Positions 22,660 to 33,388 of a stretch of DNA of 64,000 nt are shown piece by piece. How positions within the stretch are numbered: the first letter of the stretch is position 1; each line of letters opens with the position of its first letter. Both the position numbers and the translations under genes were made by a program. The DNA comes from Sarcophilus harrisii. Lineage: Eukaryota; Chordata; Mammalia; Dasyuromorphia; Dasyuridae. The stretch lies in contig NC_045427.1 of the NCBI RefSeq assembly GCF_902635505.1, positions 596,891,665-596,955,664 on the forward strand, read 5' to 3'. Under the pieces are notes generated by a model. That model was not told the origin of the DNA. It was given only the letters and a program-made list of their open reading frames with translations, and searched no databases.

Positions 22660-24140
22660 CACCAACGTGGAAAAGCAGCATCCTAGATAATTGAAAGTAC
22701 TGGAAGAGGTATGGCCAAACTACTGCTAGTGACCATGGAGAGATGAGAAATGCTCTACAGGAATGGAGAGGGGAAATTATCCCCTGATTTCTGAAAAAGG
22801 AGAAAGGGTGGAACCAAACCATAGGTCAGAGAGCCTGACTTTGATTCCTGGCAATACTCTCAAACACATTATTAAAGCAATGGTTTGTGAGCATTTAAAA
22901 AGGGAAACCGTAATCATTAAAAGCCAGCATGGTTTCTTCTGGAAGGGGTCATTCCAGACTGACCTCATTTCTTTTCCTGACAGGGAAACATGATTAGTAG
23001 ATCAGGGGAATGCTAAAGACATTTAATACCTTGATTTCACTAAAGCATTTGACAAAACCTCTTTCACTATTTTTATGAATAAGATGAAAAGATATTGGCT
23101 AGATGACATTACAGTTAGATAGATTCAAAAATTATATACCCAAAAAGATATCATTTCATATCAGTGATGACGTGTTTCACTCTCAGTTTTGAGAAAGGTA
23201 TCTAGTGGAGTGATCTTGATTTCGGCCCTATATATAGGTCCTATGATGTTCAAAATTTATCATCACTAACTTCAATGAAGGCATAAATGTCATATTTATC
23301 AAATAAAGAAATGAAGTAAAATATAACAGAGTTAGAATCCAAAAAAATCTCAAGAGACTGGAACAATGGACCAGATCTAATACACTGGCATTTGATAGAG
23401 ATAAATATAAACTGAAATATTTGATTTAAGAAAATTATAACTTCATGAGTCCAGAATAAAGGAAGTACAGCTAACTTTCCTCTGAAAAAGAACTGGGCAT
23501 TTTATGAACTACAAGTTCAAAATGAATTCATGGTTTGACATAGTAGCCAAAACAAATGAAAATCAAATGTCATCTTAGGCTGCATTAAGAGAAAAATTGT
23601 CCAAAATGAGAGAGTTGATGGTTCTGCTCTGCTCAGCCCTGCTCAGACTACAGTTCTTGTATTATGCTCCATTTGGGGTGCCATATTTTCAGACGGTAAT
23701 TTACAAATAGAAGAAAGCAATGAAAATGGAAACAATCCAATACAAGGTTCAATTGAAAGAAATGGAACTATTTCTTCTGAAGAAGTGAAGATTTATGGTC
23801 AACAGGATAACTGTCCTCATGGATCTGAAAGATTGTCATGTGGGAAAAGGATTAAACTTGTTCTGCTGGCCCCAGAGAGAGAAACCAAGAGCACTGGGCA
23901 GAAATGGCAAAGAGACAAATCTAAGCTTCTTAAGAATTATAGCTGTCCAAAAATAAAATGGAAAGCCTTGGAAAATAAGAGGTTGGTTCCCCCTCCTTGA
24001 GAGCTAAAGGCAGATCAAGCTTCCATCACCACTTATAGGTAAGGTTGTACAGGGCAGATCTTTCTTGAGCGCAAGATGAACTAGAGGACTTCTGAGGGTC
24101 CTTTCAACTCATATTCTATGGCTCTATTGTATAGGTGAGG
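22660..24140 (+). mobile_element. CR1/L3 LINE, ORF2 reverse-transcriptase part to 3' tail
   Basis: Role: relic of a CR1-clade non-LTR retrotransposon. What the sequence shows: translation at about 22800-22985 gives a stretch with SLTLIPGN, VCEHL and SQHGF, the reverse-transcriptase motifs that in CR1/L3 read as SLTSIPGK ... SQHGF. The triplets at 23027-23053 give YLDFTKAFD, the first catalytic-aspartate motif. The C-terminal part follows ('gattgtcatgtgggaaaagg', 'tctgctggccccagagagag', 'attatagctgtccaaaaata', 'ggttggttccccctccttga') and the element ends in the tail 'gagggtcctttcaactcata'. It is in several frames and clearly dead. Unlike the other CR1/L3 copies here it is in sense orientation and long. 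Confidence 0.88.
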
Positions 24141-24323
24141 TTGATCTATAATATTTCTTGAAATGGATGGGAATGAGATTCTCAAGAAATAGAGAAGATT
24201 GCCATCATTAGAGTCAAAGAGGGAGCAAAATCTTTTTTTCTCCCACAGAAGCAAAGGAAAAAAGGAGAAGATCCAGCAAGTGAGTACAATAAATACATTG
24301 TTGTCTCATGTTCATTGTATTTT

Positions 24324-25026
24324 CAAGCATAACTCAGGGATATTGCAGGTTCAATTCCAGATCACCTCACTAAATCAAATATCACAATAAAGAATGAAAC
24401 GTATTTTTTTCACTTCCTAATGTATATGAAAGCTATGTTTATATTATATTGTAGTCCATTAAGTATGTGATAATTGTATTATGTCTAAAAACAGTGTACA
24501 TATCCTAATTAAAAACACTTTTTGCTGAAAAAATACTAACCATCATCCAAACCTTTAGCTGGTCATAATCTTTTTTGCTGGTGGAGGGTCTCGCCTCAAA
24601 GATGATGACTTCTGATGGATCAGGATGATGGCCAAATCTCAGCTTTTGATTTGTTTTCTTCATCATTTCTTGCTTTTGATTTAAAGCAAAAGACCTAGGA
24701 CTGTTCTTTGCACTTGAACACTTAAAGGCCATTGTAGGGTTATTATTTGTCCTGATTTTAATATTGTTATTTCTCAGGGAAAAGGGATGCCTAAGGAGAG
24801 ATTGGAGAATGGCCAATTGTTGGATCAGCTAGAACACACACAACACTTATCAAATGAGATCACCATCTTATGAGGTTCCTAAGTGGTGGCTCAAAATAAA
24901 TAATGCCCATGGATGGTATTAGAAAAATGGCACTGATAGGGTTGCTCAATGCAAGATTGCCAAAAACCTTCCTTTTTTGTGTGTGAAGCATAATAAAGTG
25001 AAGTGCATTAAAATGAGTTATGTCTG
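24324..25026 (-). mobile_element. Tigger1-type (pogo/Tc1-mariner) non-autonomous element
   Basis: Role: DNA transposon derivative, mobilised in trans by a Tigger transposase. Ends: the left 'caagcataactc' and the right 'gagttatgtctg' are reverse complements with few changes and match the Tigger1 terminal repeat. Inside, the minus-strand 104-codon frame at 24505-24816 starts with MAFKCSSAK, the N-terminus of the pogo transposase, and continues into DPSEVIIFEARPSTSKK, which matches the C-terminal end. The middle of the transposase is missing, so this is an internally deleted copy of about 0.7 kb against the 2.4 kb expected for a complete Tigger1. TA target sites are no longer clear. It resembles the marsupial Tigger1a form I know by name. 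Confidence 0.9.
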
Positions 25027-25154
25027 TGCTTATTTTATTATTAGTCCCTTCTTTATGGCATCCATCTGTTGAATTATGAGGGACACAGTAAGGTTGTATA
25101 AATCTCACTCACTCTAACCCATTTACTTACACAAACAATTAAATGCTATCTGTT

Positions 25155-25308
25155 CAATAAGTCAACAAGCATTTTATTAAGTGTTTATTATGTACCAAGC
25201 TCACTGCGGTAAGCACTGAGACTACAAATACACATAGAAAGAATGGCCTGCCCTCAAAGAGCTTACATTCTAATGGGAATGTAAACATATAACACATAAA
25301 AAGAAGCT
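25155..25308 (-). repeat. L2 LINE 3'-end fragment
   Basis: Well kept: 'caacaagcattttattaagt', 'gtaagcactgagactacaaa' and 'ctcaaagagcttacattcta'. The minus-strand frame at 25154-25414 covers it. Confidence 0.88.
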
Positions 25309-25534
25309 TGGGAGAGTAACAAAGAAAGAGAAAGTCCTGGGTATATCCTATATAGCAATGAGACATGGCTGTTCTAGGTACCTTCCCAAAATAGAGAATT
25401 TTAAGAGAAGCCATCTAGTCAGAGGGAAAGGTTATAGAGATAGAGAGCACTTTCAAAGACTGAGTTCTAAGGCTAAAGTAAAAATTCAAATATAAAATGT
25501 AGCCTGGCCTAATGTAAAGACAAGTTAAGTCAAA

Positions 25535-25652
25535 TTAAGAAGTATTTTTAAGTATCTACTAAGTGTTAGGAATATAAAGGAGAAAAATATTTCCTGCTTT
25601 CAAAAAGCTCACAATCTGGGATAGATCTATTTACCAAAGACATTAAAAATTT
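25535..25652 (-). repeat. L2 LINE 3'-end fragment
   Basis: Words 'aagtatttttaagtatctac' and 'caaaaagctcacaatctggg' fit the reverse L2 3' end, at lower identity than its neighbour. Confidence 0.65.
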
Positions 25653-25669
25653 GGAGGAGGGGGATAGGA

Positions 25670-26300
25670 AGGACCTATTTGTGGAAATATATTTACAGGG
25701 GATCTTTTTGTGGTGGCTAAGAATTAAAAATCAAAGAAATGTTCATCAATTAGTTAATGGCTAAACAAGCTGTGGGATATGCTTATGATGGAATATTATT
25801 GTGCTATAAAAATAACAAGAAGAATGATTTCAGAAAAGCCTAGAAAGACTTACATGAACTGATGCAATATGAAGTGAGATGAACCTGGAGAACATTGTAC
25901 ACAGTAACAGCAATATTGTATGATGAAGAACTGTGGATGACTTAACTATTCTGAGCAATTCAGCAATGCAAGACAATTCCAAAGGACTAAGGATGAAGCA
26001 AGCATACTATCTGCTTCCAGAGAAAGAATTGATATTGTTTAAATACAGACTGAAGCATGATTTTTTCTTCTTTTTCTTCTTTTTTTTTCTTTTTCTTTTA
26101 TTTGAGACTGATTGTATAAAGTGACTAATATGTAAATGTTTTACATGATTGCACAGGTATAACATATATCTGATTACTTACTGTCAGGGAGAGGGGAGGG
26201 GAGGAAAGAAGGAAGAGACAGTATTTAGAGCTCAAAACTTTTTTTTAAAATATTAAAAACATTTTTAACATATAATTGGGAGAAATAAAATATATATTAA
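25670..26300 (+). mobile_element. L1 LINE, ORF2 C-terminus and 3' UTR
   Basis: Has 'ttgtgctataaaaataacaa', 'gcctagaaagacttacatga', 'actgatgcaatatgaagtga', the 3' UTR words 'ttctgagcaattcagcaatg' and 'gaactaaggatgaagcaagc'-like sequence, and the final 'aacatataattgggagaaat'. An internal CT-rich tract lies at 26063-26101. 5'-truncated and diverged, older than the copy at 46889-48182. Confidence 0.9.
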
Positions 26301-26339
26301 ATTTCATAAAGAGAAAAAGAATCAGTCATACTGTGTAGA

Positions 26340-26530
26340 ATTTAAGCAAAACAAGTTGTCAAAAAAAAGCTCACACTGTATCAAGGGAGATAACCAACAA
26401 ATTATGTGTAAATAAGATATATATAGAATAAGTTAGAAACAATCAATAAAAGAAGGCACTTGAATTAAGAATGAATTGGAAAAGGTTTCCTAAGAAAGAT
26501 TGTAAATGGAATATGAAGGAAGCCAGGGAA
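26340..26530 (-). repeat. L2 LINE fragment (upstream of the 3' end)
   Basis: Words 'aaaagctcacactgtatcaa', 'agaaacaatcaataaaagaa' and 'gaaaaggtttcctaagaaag' follow the order of the reverse L2 3' region just inside its tail. Confidence 0.65.
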
Positions 26531-26559
26531 AATTGGAAAGGAAGATGAGAAGAGAAAAA

Positions 26560-26757
26560 AATTTCAGTGACAATTCAGATTTAAGTCCTATTTTTGACAT
26601 AGGCTGGCTCTGTGACCCCAGATTGTTCACTAAATTTTCCAATACCCAAAACGACCCCATAAGGCTATTAATTGCAAGGCTGGTAACAATCTGCATAGGT
26701 AGAGGGAATTTCTTCCCTTGTAACAAAGAATTAACAGGTTTAGTCCAAAAATTAAAT
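26560..26757 (+). repeat. tRNA-headed SINE with the distinct 3' tail
   Basis: Shares the tail with 4105-4405: 'taacaatctgcataggtaga', 'ggaatttcttcccttgtaac' and 'caggtttagtcc'. Head words such as 'ctggctctgtgaccccag' are also kept. Confidence 0.6.
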
Positions 26758-26807
26758 TGAATTCAATTAATGTACCACTGAAATGGGATACTGAGACAGA
26801 CTAGAGG

Positions 26808-26868
26808 ATCTATATCCCTAGAACTTTGTAAGCATTTAATAATACTTATTAACTAACTGACATCTTTC
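26808..26868 (+). repeat. L2 LINE terminal fragment
   Basis: 'ccctagaactttgtaagcat' then 'ttaataatacttattaacta', the end of sense L2 with its terminal TGAC-type repeat. Confidence 0.6.
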
Positions 26869-26969
26869 CTTAGCACTTTTAAATAATGCAAGACTGTCTA
26901 AAATGCCTGGAATCATTTTATGCCGGGAGACAAGTGACCTCTGCAGGGCCCTCCAGTTTGTCATTGTTT

Positions 26970-27090
26970 TAAATCTTTGACTCCTAGTTTTTCCATCAGA
27001 GCATAGAGAAGATAATAATAACTGTTTGCTTGTAAAGTGCTTGGGGCTCAGAGGATAAAAGGTGTTAGACGAGTGTAAAATGTTATTTTT
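26970..27090 (+). repeat. MIR-family SINE tail
   Basis: 'tagtttttccatcagagcat', 'agataataataactgtttgc', 'taaagtgcttggggctcaga' and 'gtgtaaaatgttattttt' match a MIR subfamily in sense. Confidence 0.7.
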
Positions 27091-27091
27091 G

Positions 27092-27595
27092 GCACACAAG
27101 TTAGAGAAGGGGAAGTCCCACACAGAAACGGAAGCAAAGAAGACTTTTTTTTAGTTCCTCCTTTAAATAAATTGATGGAGAACAAAGTGTTATCCCACTG
27201 CCACCTGTTGGGGATTTGTTTGTTTCTCCATTAGTACAGCATGCATCGGGCCAGGAGGAGGGTTTGTAGGAGGGAATGAGTCCTAAAGGACTGAGTCTAC
27301 AGAAAGAAACCAAACCATTTTCCACAGAGATCGATTCTCTTTCCACTGTTAATGGACCGTGTGACTGACTCCGTCTGGCCACTTGTAAAATGATTGCAAT
27401 TCTATTGACCCTTTCTTAGAACTGGTATGGAGCAGCTGTTTCTGGACGTTTCAAAGTACTGTGGGCATATCAAGTGGGGCGTGCTGGAAGGCTGGAAGAC
27501 AATTTCTACTAATATCTTGTGAAAATATGTTGCTCTTCAAAAAAATTTTTGTAAAGGCTTCTGGAATGGTTCCAGCCCCCTCTGCCTCCCACCTT
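27092..27595. other. Repeat-poor block, candidate regulatory sequence
   Basis: About 500 bases with balanced composition and no repeat family I recognise, between dense repeats. It holds a CTCF-like word at 27198-27211. No exon is supported: the minus-strand frame at 27101-27382 has no known domain. Confidence 0.4.
27198..27211 (-). promoter_or_regulatory. CTCF-like motif (tentative)
   Basis: 'ctgccacctgttgg' differs from the reverse of the CTCF core (GCCCCCTGGTGG) at two positions. The match is short, and without occupancy data or conservation this is only a motif hit. Confidence 0.25.
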
Positions 27596-27597
27596 TC

Positions 27598-27760
27598 AAT
27601 TCAGCTCAATTCAGTTCAACAAATATTTATGGGTTTATAAGGATGGCACTGTCATAGGTGCCAGAGGTCACTGCCCTCAATGACCTTCCAGTCTACTGAA
27701 GGGGCACATGCATACAAATAAATAAATGACTTCTGAACAAAAGTAATGAAAGAGTTATTT
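27598..27760 (-). repeat. L2 LINE 3'-end fragment
   Basis: 'cagttcaacaaatatttatg', 'gccagaggtcactgccctca' and 'atgaccttccagtctactga' follow the reverse L2 3' end. Confidence 0.75.
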
Positions 27761-27849
27761 TAAGGGAAAAAAAATCAGGGACTGGGTCACAAGTGGGTAA
27801 GAGAGGTTATTAGCGCCCAGAATTTGGGATAAAGAAGGAGAGATTTGTG

Positions 27850-27905
27850 AAATAAATATATAAATATAATAATAATAATAATAACAAACAAAATAAATAA
27901 ATATA
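27850..27905. repeat. (AAT)n/(ATAA)n low-complexity tract
   Basis: TAA-based repeat with interruptions. Confidence 0.85.
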
Positions 27906-28083
27906 ACAAAATCCCTCCCAGGTCACAAGAAATGCCCACAATACACAGCTGCTATATCAGAGAATGGAAGGGTTTAAGGCCCAAGAATATGATTTCTGTG
28001 CCAATCTCAGTCTGTAGTGTCAGTGATCATTTTGACTTGAATGGGGAAGTGAGGAATATATTGATATTATTAACTCTTATATA

Positions 28084-28311
28084 GGGTAGCTAAATGATGT
28101 AGGGGATAGAGTGATGAGCCTGAAGTCACAAAGATACAAGTTCAAATATGGCCTCAGATTCTTGCAGGCTGTGTGACCCTGGGTAAGTAACTTAACCCCA
28201 TTTCCCTCATTTTCTTCATCTATAAAATAAATTGGAAAAGGAAATAGCAAACTACTGCAGTATTTCTGCCAAGAAAACCCATGGGCTCACTGAACAACAA
28301 TAGCAACAAAA
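28084..28311 (+). repeat. Mar1/WSINE-type CORE-SINE, full length
   Basis: Sense head 'gggtagctaaatgatgtagg' and 'ataagttcaaatatggcctc'-like words, core 'ctgtgtgaccctgggtaagt', tail 'gtatttctgccaagaaaacc', and the AAC-rich terminus near 28300. Confidence 0.93.
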
Positions 28312-28399
28312 CTAGATTCTATGTCAGGTACTCCAAGCAATACAACAACAGTAATACAGTTTCTTGAATTTGTATAAATATAGAGCCTTATATAAAGCT

Positions 28400-28462
28400 T
28401 TATATAAATATAATATATATATATATATTATATATGTATAGGTATATATAAATATAGAGCCT
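28400..28462. repeat. AT-rich microsatellite
   Basis: TATA runs with interruptions and a duplicated 'aaatatagagccttata' word on both sides of it (28377-28393 and 28449-28465). Confidence 0.85.
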
Positions 28463-28664
28463 TATAGAATTTAGCAACATCATCTCATGGTCTTTGTCTA
28501 CATGGACCTTTTACATCCTAATCATAAGATAATAGCATAATTATACATTACTTGTTTGAGAGCTCAGAGGAGGATGTATCAGTTACATAAACAACTACTC
28601 AGGGCTTCGAGATCACCATTTCCTCCATTGGTAGGAAGCTAGACACCTAAAATAGGGAAAGTCA

Positions 28665-29000
28665 AAAAGTAGAATTGAGAGACTATTATTGGGGCATACA
28701 CCCCAAGGAGAGCAAAGATGGAAAGATCTCACATAAGCAAAATATCCAAAACAAAACTTTCTGTGTTAGAACTAGGAACATGATATCCATCATTTGAGAA
28801 ATGACTTATCAAATTCTAGTATATGGATATAAAAGATCTTTGCTACATAAGAAACAATGACTCCGAAAGATTCAGAAAAGGATGTGAAGGCTTACATGAA
28901 TTGATGCAGAGTGAATAGAGCCAGAAGAATTCTGTGCACAATTAGTTCAATGTAATTGAAAACAACACCAGAAATCAAATGCAAAGACTCTCAATATCTG
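28665..29000 (+). mobile_element. L1 LINE fragment, ORF2 C-terminus and start of 3' UTR
   Basis: Words 'ataagaaacaatgactccga', 'tgaaggcttacatgaattga', 'gcagagtgaatagagccaga' and 'agaattctgtgcacaattag' are the C-terminal ORF2/3' UTR boundary of an old L1. Diverged. Confidence 0.8.
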
Positions 29001-29599
29001 AAAATTCCACCTGACATTAGAGTATAGTGCTTTTCCTGGTCTTTGGATTTCCATTAATCCCTGAAACTATTGCATGCTTTTGATCTGAATCCCCACCTCT
29101 CCCCACCCCCTTCCTACATCTTTTACTACTCATTCCACAGTTGGTATTGACCTATGGCTCTTTATGACTGACCTAGCACTATTGGTATCCCTTTGAGTAG
29201 AGACCTCTCAACTTCCCAGACTCTAATGTCTTCTTCTATAGATGCCCAGTGCCAGCCCTTGAAAGACCCCAGTTCATCATCCTATATAGAAAAAAGCTTT
29301 TTAATACACTTTTACCCCCAAAAGCCACCTTATTATTCAAAGGTAATAGAAAATGGAGATTTCTGAGAGCTTAGCTTACTAATAAGTAATAAGGACCCCA
29401 TCAGTATCAGTCAACCTTAGACACCAACACTAAGATCCCTGTCTCAGCACCAGGTAAGCTACAGCCTTCAACACCCTGTTCTCTCAACATAGCACCACAT
29501 AGGAGGGTCTCCCATGGGTCATCCCCCACCCTGTTCTCTCAACATAGCACCAGATAGGAGAGTCTCCCATAGGCTGCAGGGCAACAATAATGCAGTACC
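29001..29599 (+). repeat. Unassigned block, possible L1 5' UTR
   Basis: Lies directly before recognisable L1 ORF1 sequence and holds a 55-base tandem duplication. From position and content it may be the 5' UTR of the L1 that follows, but I cannot match it to a consensus. Confidence 0.35.
29472..29575 (+). repeat. Two-copy tandem duplication, period 55
   Basis: 'caccctgttctctcaacata' begins at 29472 and again at 29527. About 49 bases of each copy align with four or so differences. Many LINE 5' UTRs have such internal repeats, which fits the suggestion that this is L1 5' UTR. Confidence 0.85.
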
Positions 29600-32535
29600 A
29601 GAGAAACAGCCAGAGCCCACAGATTCAGCACAAAAAGTCTGAAATAATGCCACTTTTAGAGAAGAACTCAAATTTGAAAGAAAGGAAAAAGGCCAATTTT
29701 AAAAAAGAATCTGACCATAAAAATCATTATGATTATAGGAAAGACCCAGAAACAAATACAAAATAATATAAGACATGAGAGTGATGCAAGAGAATTACGA
29801 AAAAAAAGTCAACAACTTGGAAAAAAGGAAACAACTGTTTAAAAAGTAGAATTGGCCAAATGGAAAGGGAAATTAAAAAGTTAACTGAGGAAAACTACCC
29901 CTTAAAAGGTAGAATTGGGCAAGTAGAAAGTAATGACTATATGTGACATAAAGAATCAAACAGATTCAAAAGAATGAAAATATAGAAGAAAATATAAAAT
30001 ACCTTATGAGTAAAACAATTGACCTAGAAAATAGATCAGGAGAGACAATGTCAGAATCACTGGACTACCTGAAAGCCAAAATCAAAAGGAGAACCTAGAA
30101 ATCATCTTTCAAAAATTATCAAGGAAAGCTGCCCTTATATCCTGGGACCAGAAAGCAAAATAGCCCATTACAAGGATCTACTGGTCACCACAGGAAAGAA
30201 ATCTCAAAATAAAAACTCCAAAATTAGTTTTCTTGATTTTTGATTACAATCAAGAATCATCTACCCAGTGGAATTAAATATATACTTCAAGGAAAAAATA
30301 GTCATTCAGTGAAATAGAAGGATTTCAAGCTTTCACAAGGAGAAGAATTGAACCCCCCCCCAAATTATTTACAATATCAAAACCCAAAAGAAGGCTAAAA
30401 GTTAAAAGGAGGAAAGAAAATATCAGGGATTCAATGGAGCTAAACTGGTTACATCCCTACATGGGAACTTACTGCTTATAATTCTTAAAAATGTATCACA
30501 AATAATACAACTAGAAGGAATATACATAGACAGAGGGTACAGGTAATAAGATGAATTGGAAGGAATGGCATTAAAAAATTAAGGGACAAGAAATAGCAGT
30601 ACACAGATACAGAAGGAAGGGAGAGATAAAATGTGACAAATTATTTCACATGAAGAAGAGTGAAAAATCTATTACAGTGCATGGAAATATGGCAGGATAA
30701 ATGATGAGCATCATTTAAACTTTACTGTCATCAGTATGGGCTCAAATAGGAAACAATAGACATAATCAGTTGAATATAGAAAACTGCCTTACCTGACTAG
30801 GAAAGTAGGAGGGTAGGAGATTAAACAAGGGGAAATGGGGGAGGAGGATTGACAGAAAAGAGAGTAGATGGGGAAGTTGTAGACAGAAGCATAAAACTGT
30901 TGAGGAAAGAAAGGGTGAAAAGAAAGAGAAGACAAACAAGAAAAAATAAGACGGAGGAAAATACATAGTGACTATTTATAACAGTGAATATGAATGGAAT
31001 GAACTCTTCCATAAAATGAAAACATAATAGAATGGATCAAAAATCATAATCCAACGATATCTTGTTTACAAGAAGTATATGTGAAGCTGAGAGATACACA
31101 CACAATAAAGGTAAAGGGCTTTTATTATGCTTCAGCTGAAGTTTAAAGAAAAACCAGTGGTAGAAATCCTGATCTCATACAAAGCAAACACAAAAATAAA
31201 CCTAATTAAAAGAGATAAGGTAAGAAATTGCATCTTGCTAAAAGATATCATTGACAATGAAGTAATATCAAGAATAAACATATATGCACTAAGTGGTTTA
31301 GTATCAAAACTATTAAAGTTAAAGTTAAGTGAGTTATAGGTTCATGACCAAATAAGAGATAAAGGGCATATAAAATGTAAAATAGATCATTTGATCACAT
31401 TAATTTAATTTTTTGCATAGACATAAATAAAATTTAGAAGGAAAGCAGAAATCTCGGAAACAATCTTTACAGCAAGACTCATTTCTCAACTATAGAGAAA
31501 ACTGAGTCAAATTTGTAAGAATATAAGTGATTCCCTAATTGATAAGTGGTCGAAGGATATGAATAGGCAGTTTTCAGATGAAAAAATTGAAGCTATCCAA
31601 AGGTAAATGAAGAAGTACTCTAAATCACTTTTGATTAGAGAAATGCAAATTAAAATAACACTGAAGTACCACCTCACACCTATCAGATTGATTAATGTGA
31701 CCAAAGCAAAAGGAAAATTATAAATGTCAGAGAAGATGTAGGAAAATTGAGACACTTATACATTGTTGGTAGAGTTGTGAACTGATCCAACCATTCTGGA
31801 GAGCAATTTGAAACTATTCCCAAAAAGCAGCCAAACTCTGTGTACTCTTTGATCCAGCAATACCACTACTAGGTCTGTGTCACAAAGAGATTATTAAAAC
31901 GGGAAAAGAATTTACAAGGACAAAAATACTTTGCCCTTTTCGCAGCAAAATATTGAAAATTGAGGGGATATCTATCAATTGGGAATGACTGAACTGAGTT
32001 TTGTGAATGAAATGGAATATTATTGTTCAATAAGAAATGATGAATAGGAAGATTCCACAAAAACCTATAAAGACCCACAAAATGATGCAATGTGAAATGA
32101 GCAGAACCAAGAAAAAGCCTGTATACAACACCAGCAACACTGTGTGATAATCAACTATAATTGACTCAGCTCTTCTCAGCAACTCAATAATCCAAAACAA
32201 GTACAAAGGATTCACACATGAAGGAAAATGCTATCCACATCCAAATAAAGAAATTATGATGCTCTCTGAATGCAGATTAAAGCATACTTTTCTTAATTTT
32301 TTTCCTGTTTTTTTCTTTTCATCTATGTCCTCTTTTACAACTGTGATTAATAAGAAAATAGGTTGCACAAGACAGCATATGTATAACCTATACCAAATTG
32401 CCTATTATTTTAGGAGGAGGGGGAGGAGAGTGAAGAAGAAAAATTTAGAACTCAAAATCTTATAAAAAATGAATGTCAAAAATTGTTTTGATGTATAATT
32501 GGGGAAAATACATTTAAAAATAGAAATACTATGGA
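29600..32535 (+). mobile_element. L1 LINE with ORF1, spacer, ORF2 start and ORF2 end; middle deleted
   Basis: Role: dead autonomous retrotransposon. ORF1 part: a coiled-coil region at about 29770-29900 ('tgcaagagaattacgaaaaa'), then 'gggcaagtagaaagtaatga', and the RRM/C-terminal region to about 30340 ('agaatcatctacccagtgga'). Spacer 30380-30970. ORF2 endonuclease start: 'gaatatgaatggaatgaact' to 'tgcactaagtggtttagtat' (about 30975-31320). The text then jumps straight to the C-terminal end, 'ataagtggtcgaaggatatg' and 'gctatcagattgattaatgt'-like words from about 31520, so most of the reverse transcriptase is absent. The 3' UTR runs to about 32520. Many substitutions and frame breaks. Confidence 0.85.
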
Positions 32536-32561
32536 TATAAATGTATATTTACATGCAATTT

Positions 32562-32566
<5 letters not shown>

Positions 32567-32601
<35 letters not shown>
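32567..32601. repeat. (AT)n microsatellite
   Basis: Pure AT run of about 35 bases just after the L1 end. Confidence 0.97.
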
Positions 32602-32603
<2 letters not shown>

Positions 32604-33252
32604 ACCATCATTTAAAGCATGATTTTAAAAGAAATATATATTTCTTTTAGAATTTTCTAGAAACAATATATATAATTTTAGAAATTTTTTAGAAGCAACA
32701 CATATTTTTAAATATATATGTATAGATATAAATGTCTAAATTACTTCACACTGTTTAACTCTTCATTTCCACAAATTTCTCTTCCCCCTCCAACTGTGGG
32801 GGACCGCTATCCTCAGTCCTTGAACCACATCTGGCCTATGATCCAGATGCCCAGAGGGTGTGAACAATTATTGCAAATTTGTCAGATTCTTAATTTGCAA
32901 GGCTTTCCTGTATGTAAATCTGTGTCCTGCCTAGGAAGCAAATGCCTTAGGGAGAGTTAAGTTAGAGGTTTAAAAAAAAATAACTCATAAAGTCAAACCC
33001 CATGATACCACTCATTATTACACAGATTTAGCTATAACGTAGGTTTAAATTCTACTACCACCAACCCCTCCCCCAAACACACACATAACCATAGTAATTC
33101 TACATAGTAAAAAACCTATCCCAAGATAGACTCCTAACAGGCTAAGGTCCAAAAATGCACTTACGAGTTAGTTGTGTTGGAACTGGAGCACACATTTTTG
33201 CATTTGTTGTCTCTGGAAACCATGCTACAAATGAGGGTCACATTTCCAGGAT
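32602..33252. other. Unassigned sequence
   Basis: A stretch from 32610 to 32715 repeats 'atttttagaa'-type words, but no family is assigned. The rest is ordinary. Confidence 0.4.
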
Positions 33253-33257
33253 GAGGA

Positions 33258-33388
33258 GAAGGAAGGGAATAAATATTTACATGCTATCTACTATGTGCCA
33301 GGCACTATATTCAGTGCTTTTAAAAAATAATACCTTTTTTGGTTTTCACAACAATTAGCAAAACAGCTTCTGTTATCAGCCCCATTTT
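33258..33388 (-). repeat. MIR-family SINE, tail half
   Basis: 'aataaatatttacatgctat', 'tatgtgccaggcactatatt' and 'ggttttcacaacaattagca' then 'cagccccatttt', where it meets a CORE-SINE tail. Confidence 0.8.

Noticed and set aside
27198-27211. Calling the CTCF-like word a real binding site or insulator
   Set aside because: A 14-base near match is expected by chance in 64 kb; kept only as a low-confidence motif.
28084-28311. tRNA gene suggested by the tRNA-like head
   Set aside because: The head is fused to a CORE and an RTE-like tail, which identifies a SINE. The same applies to the other CORE-SINE heads here.
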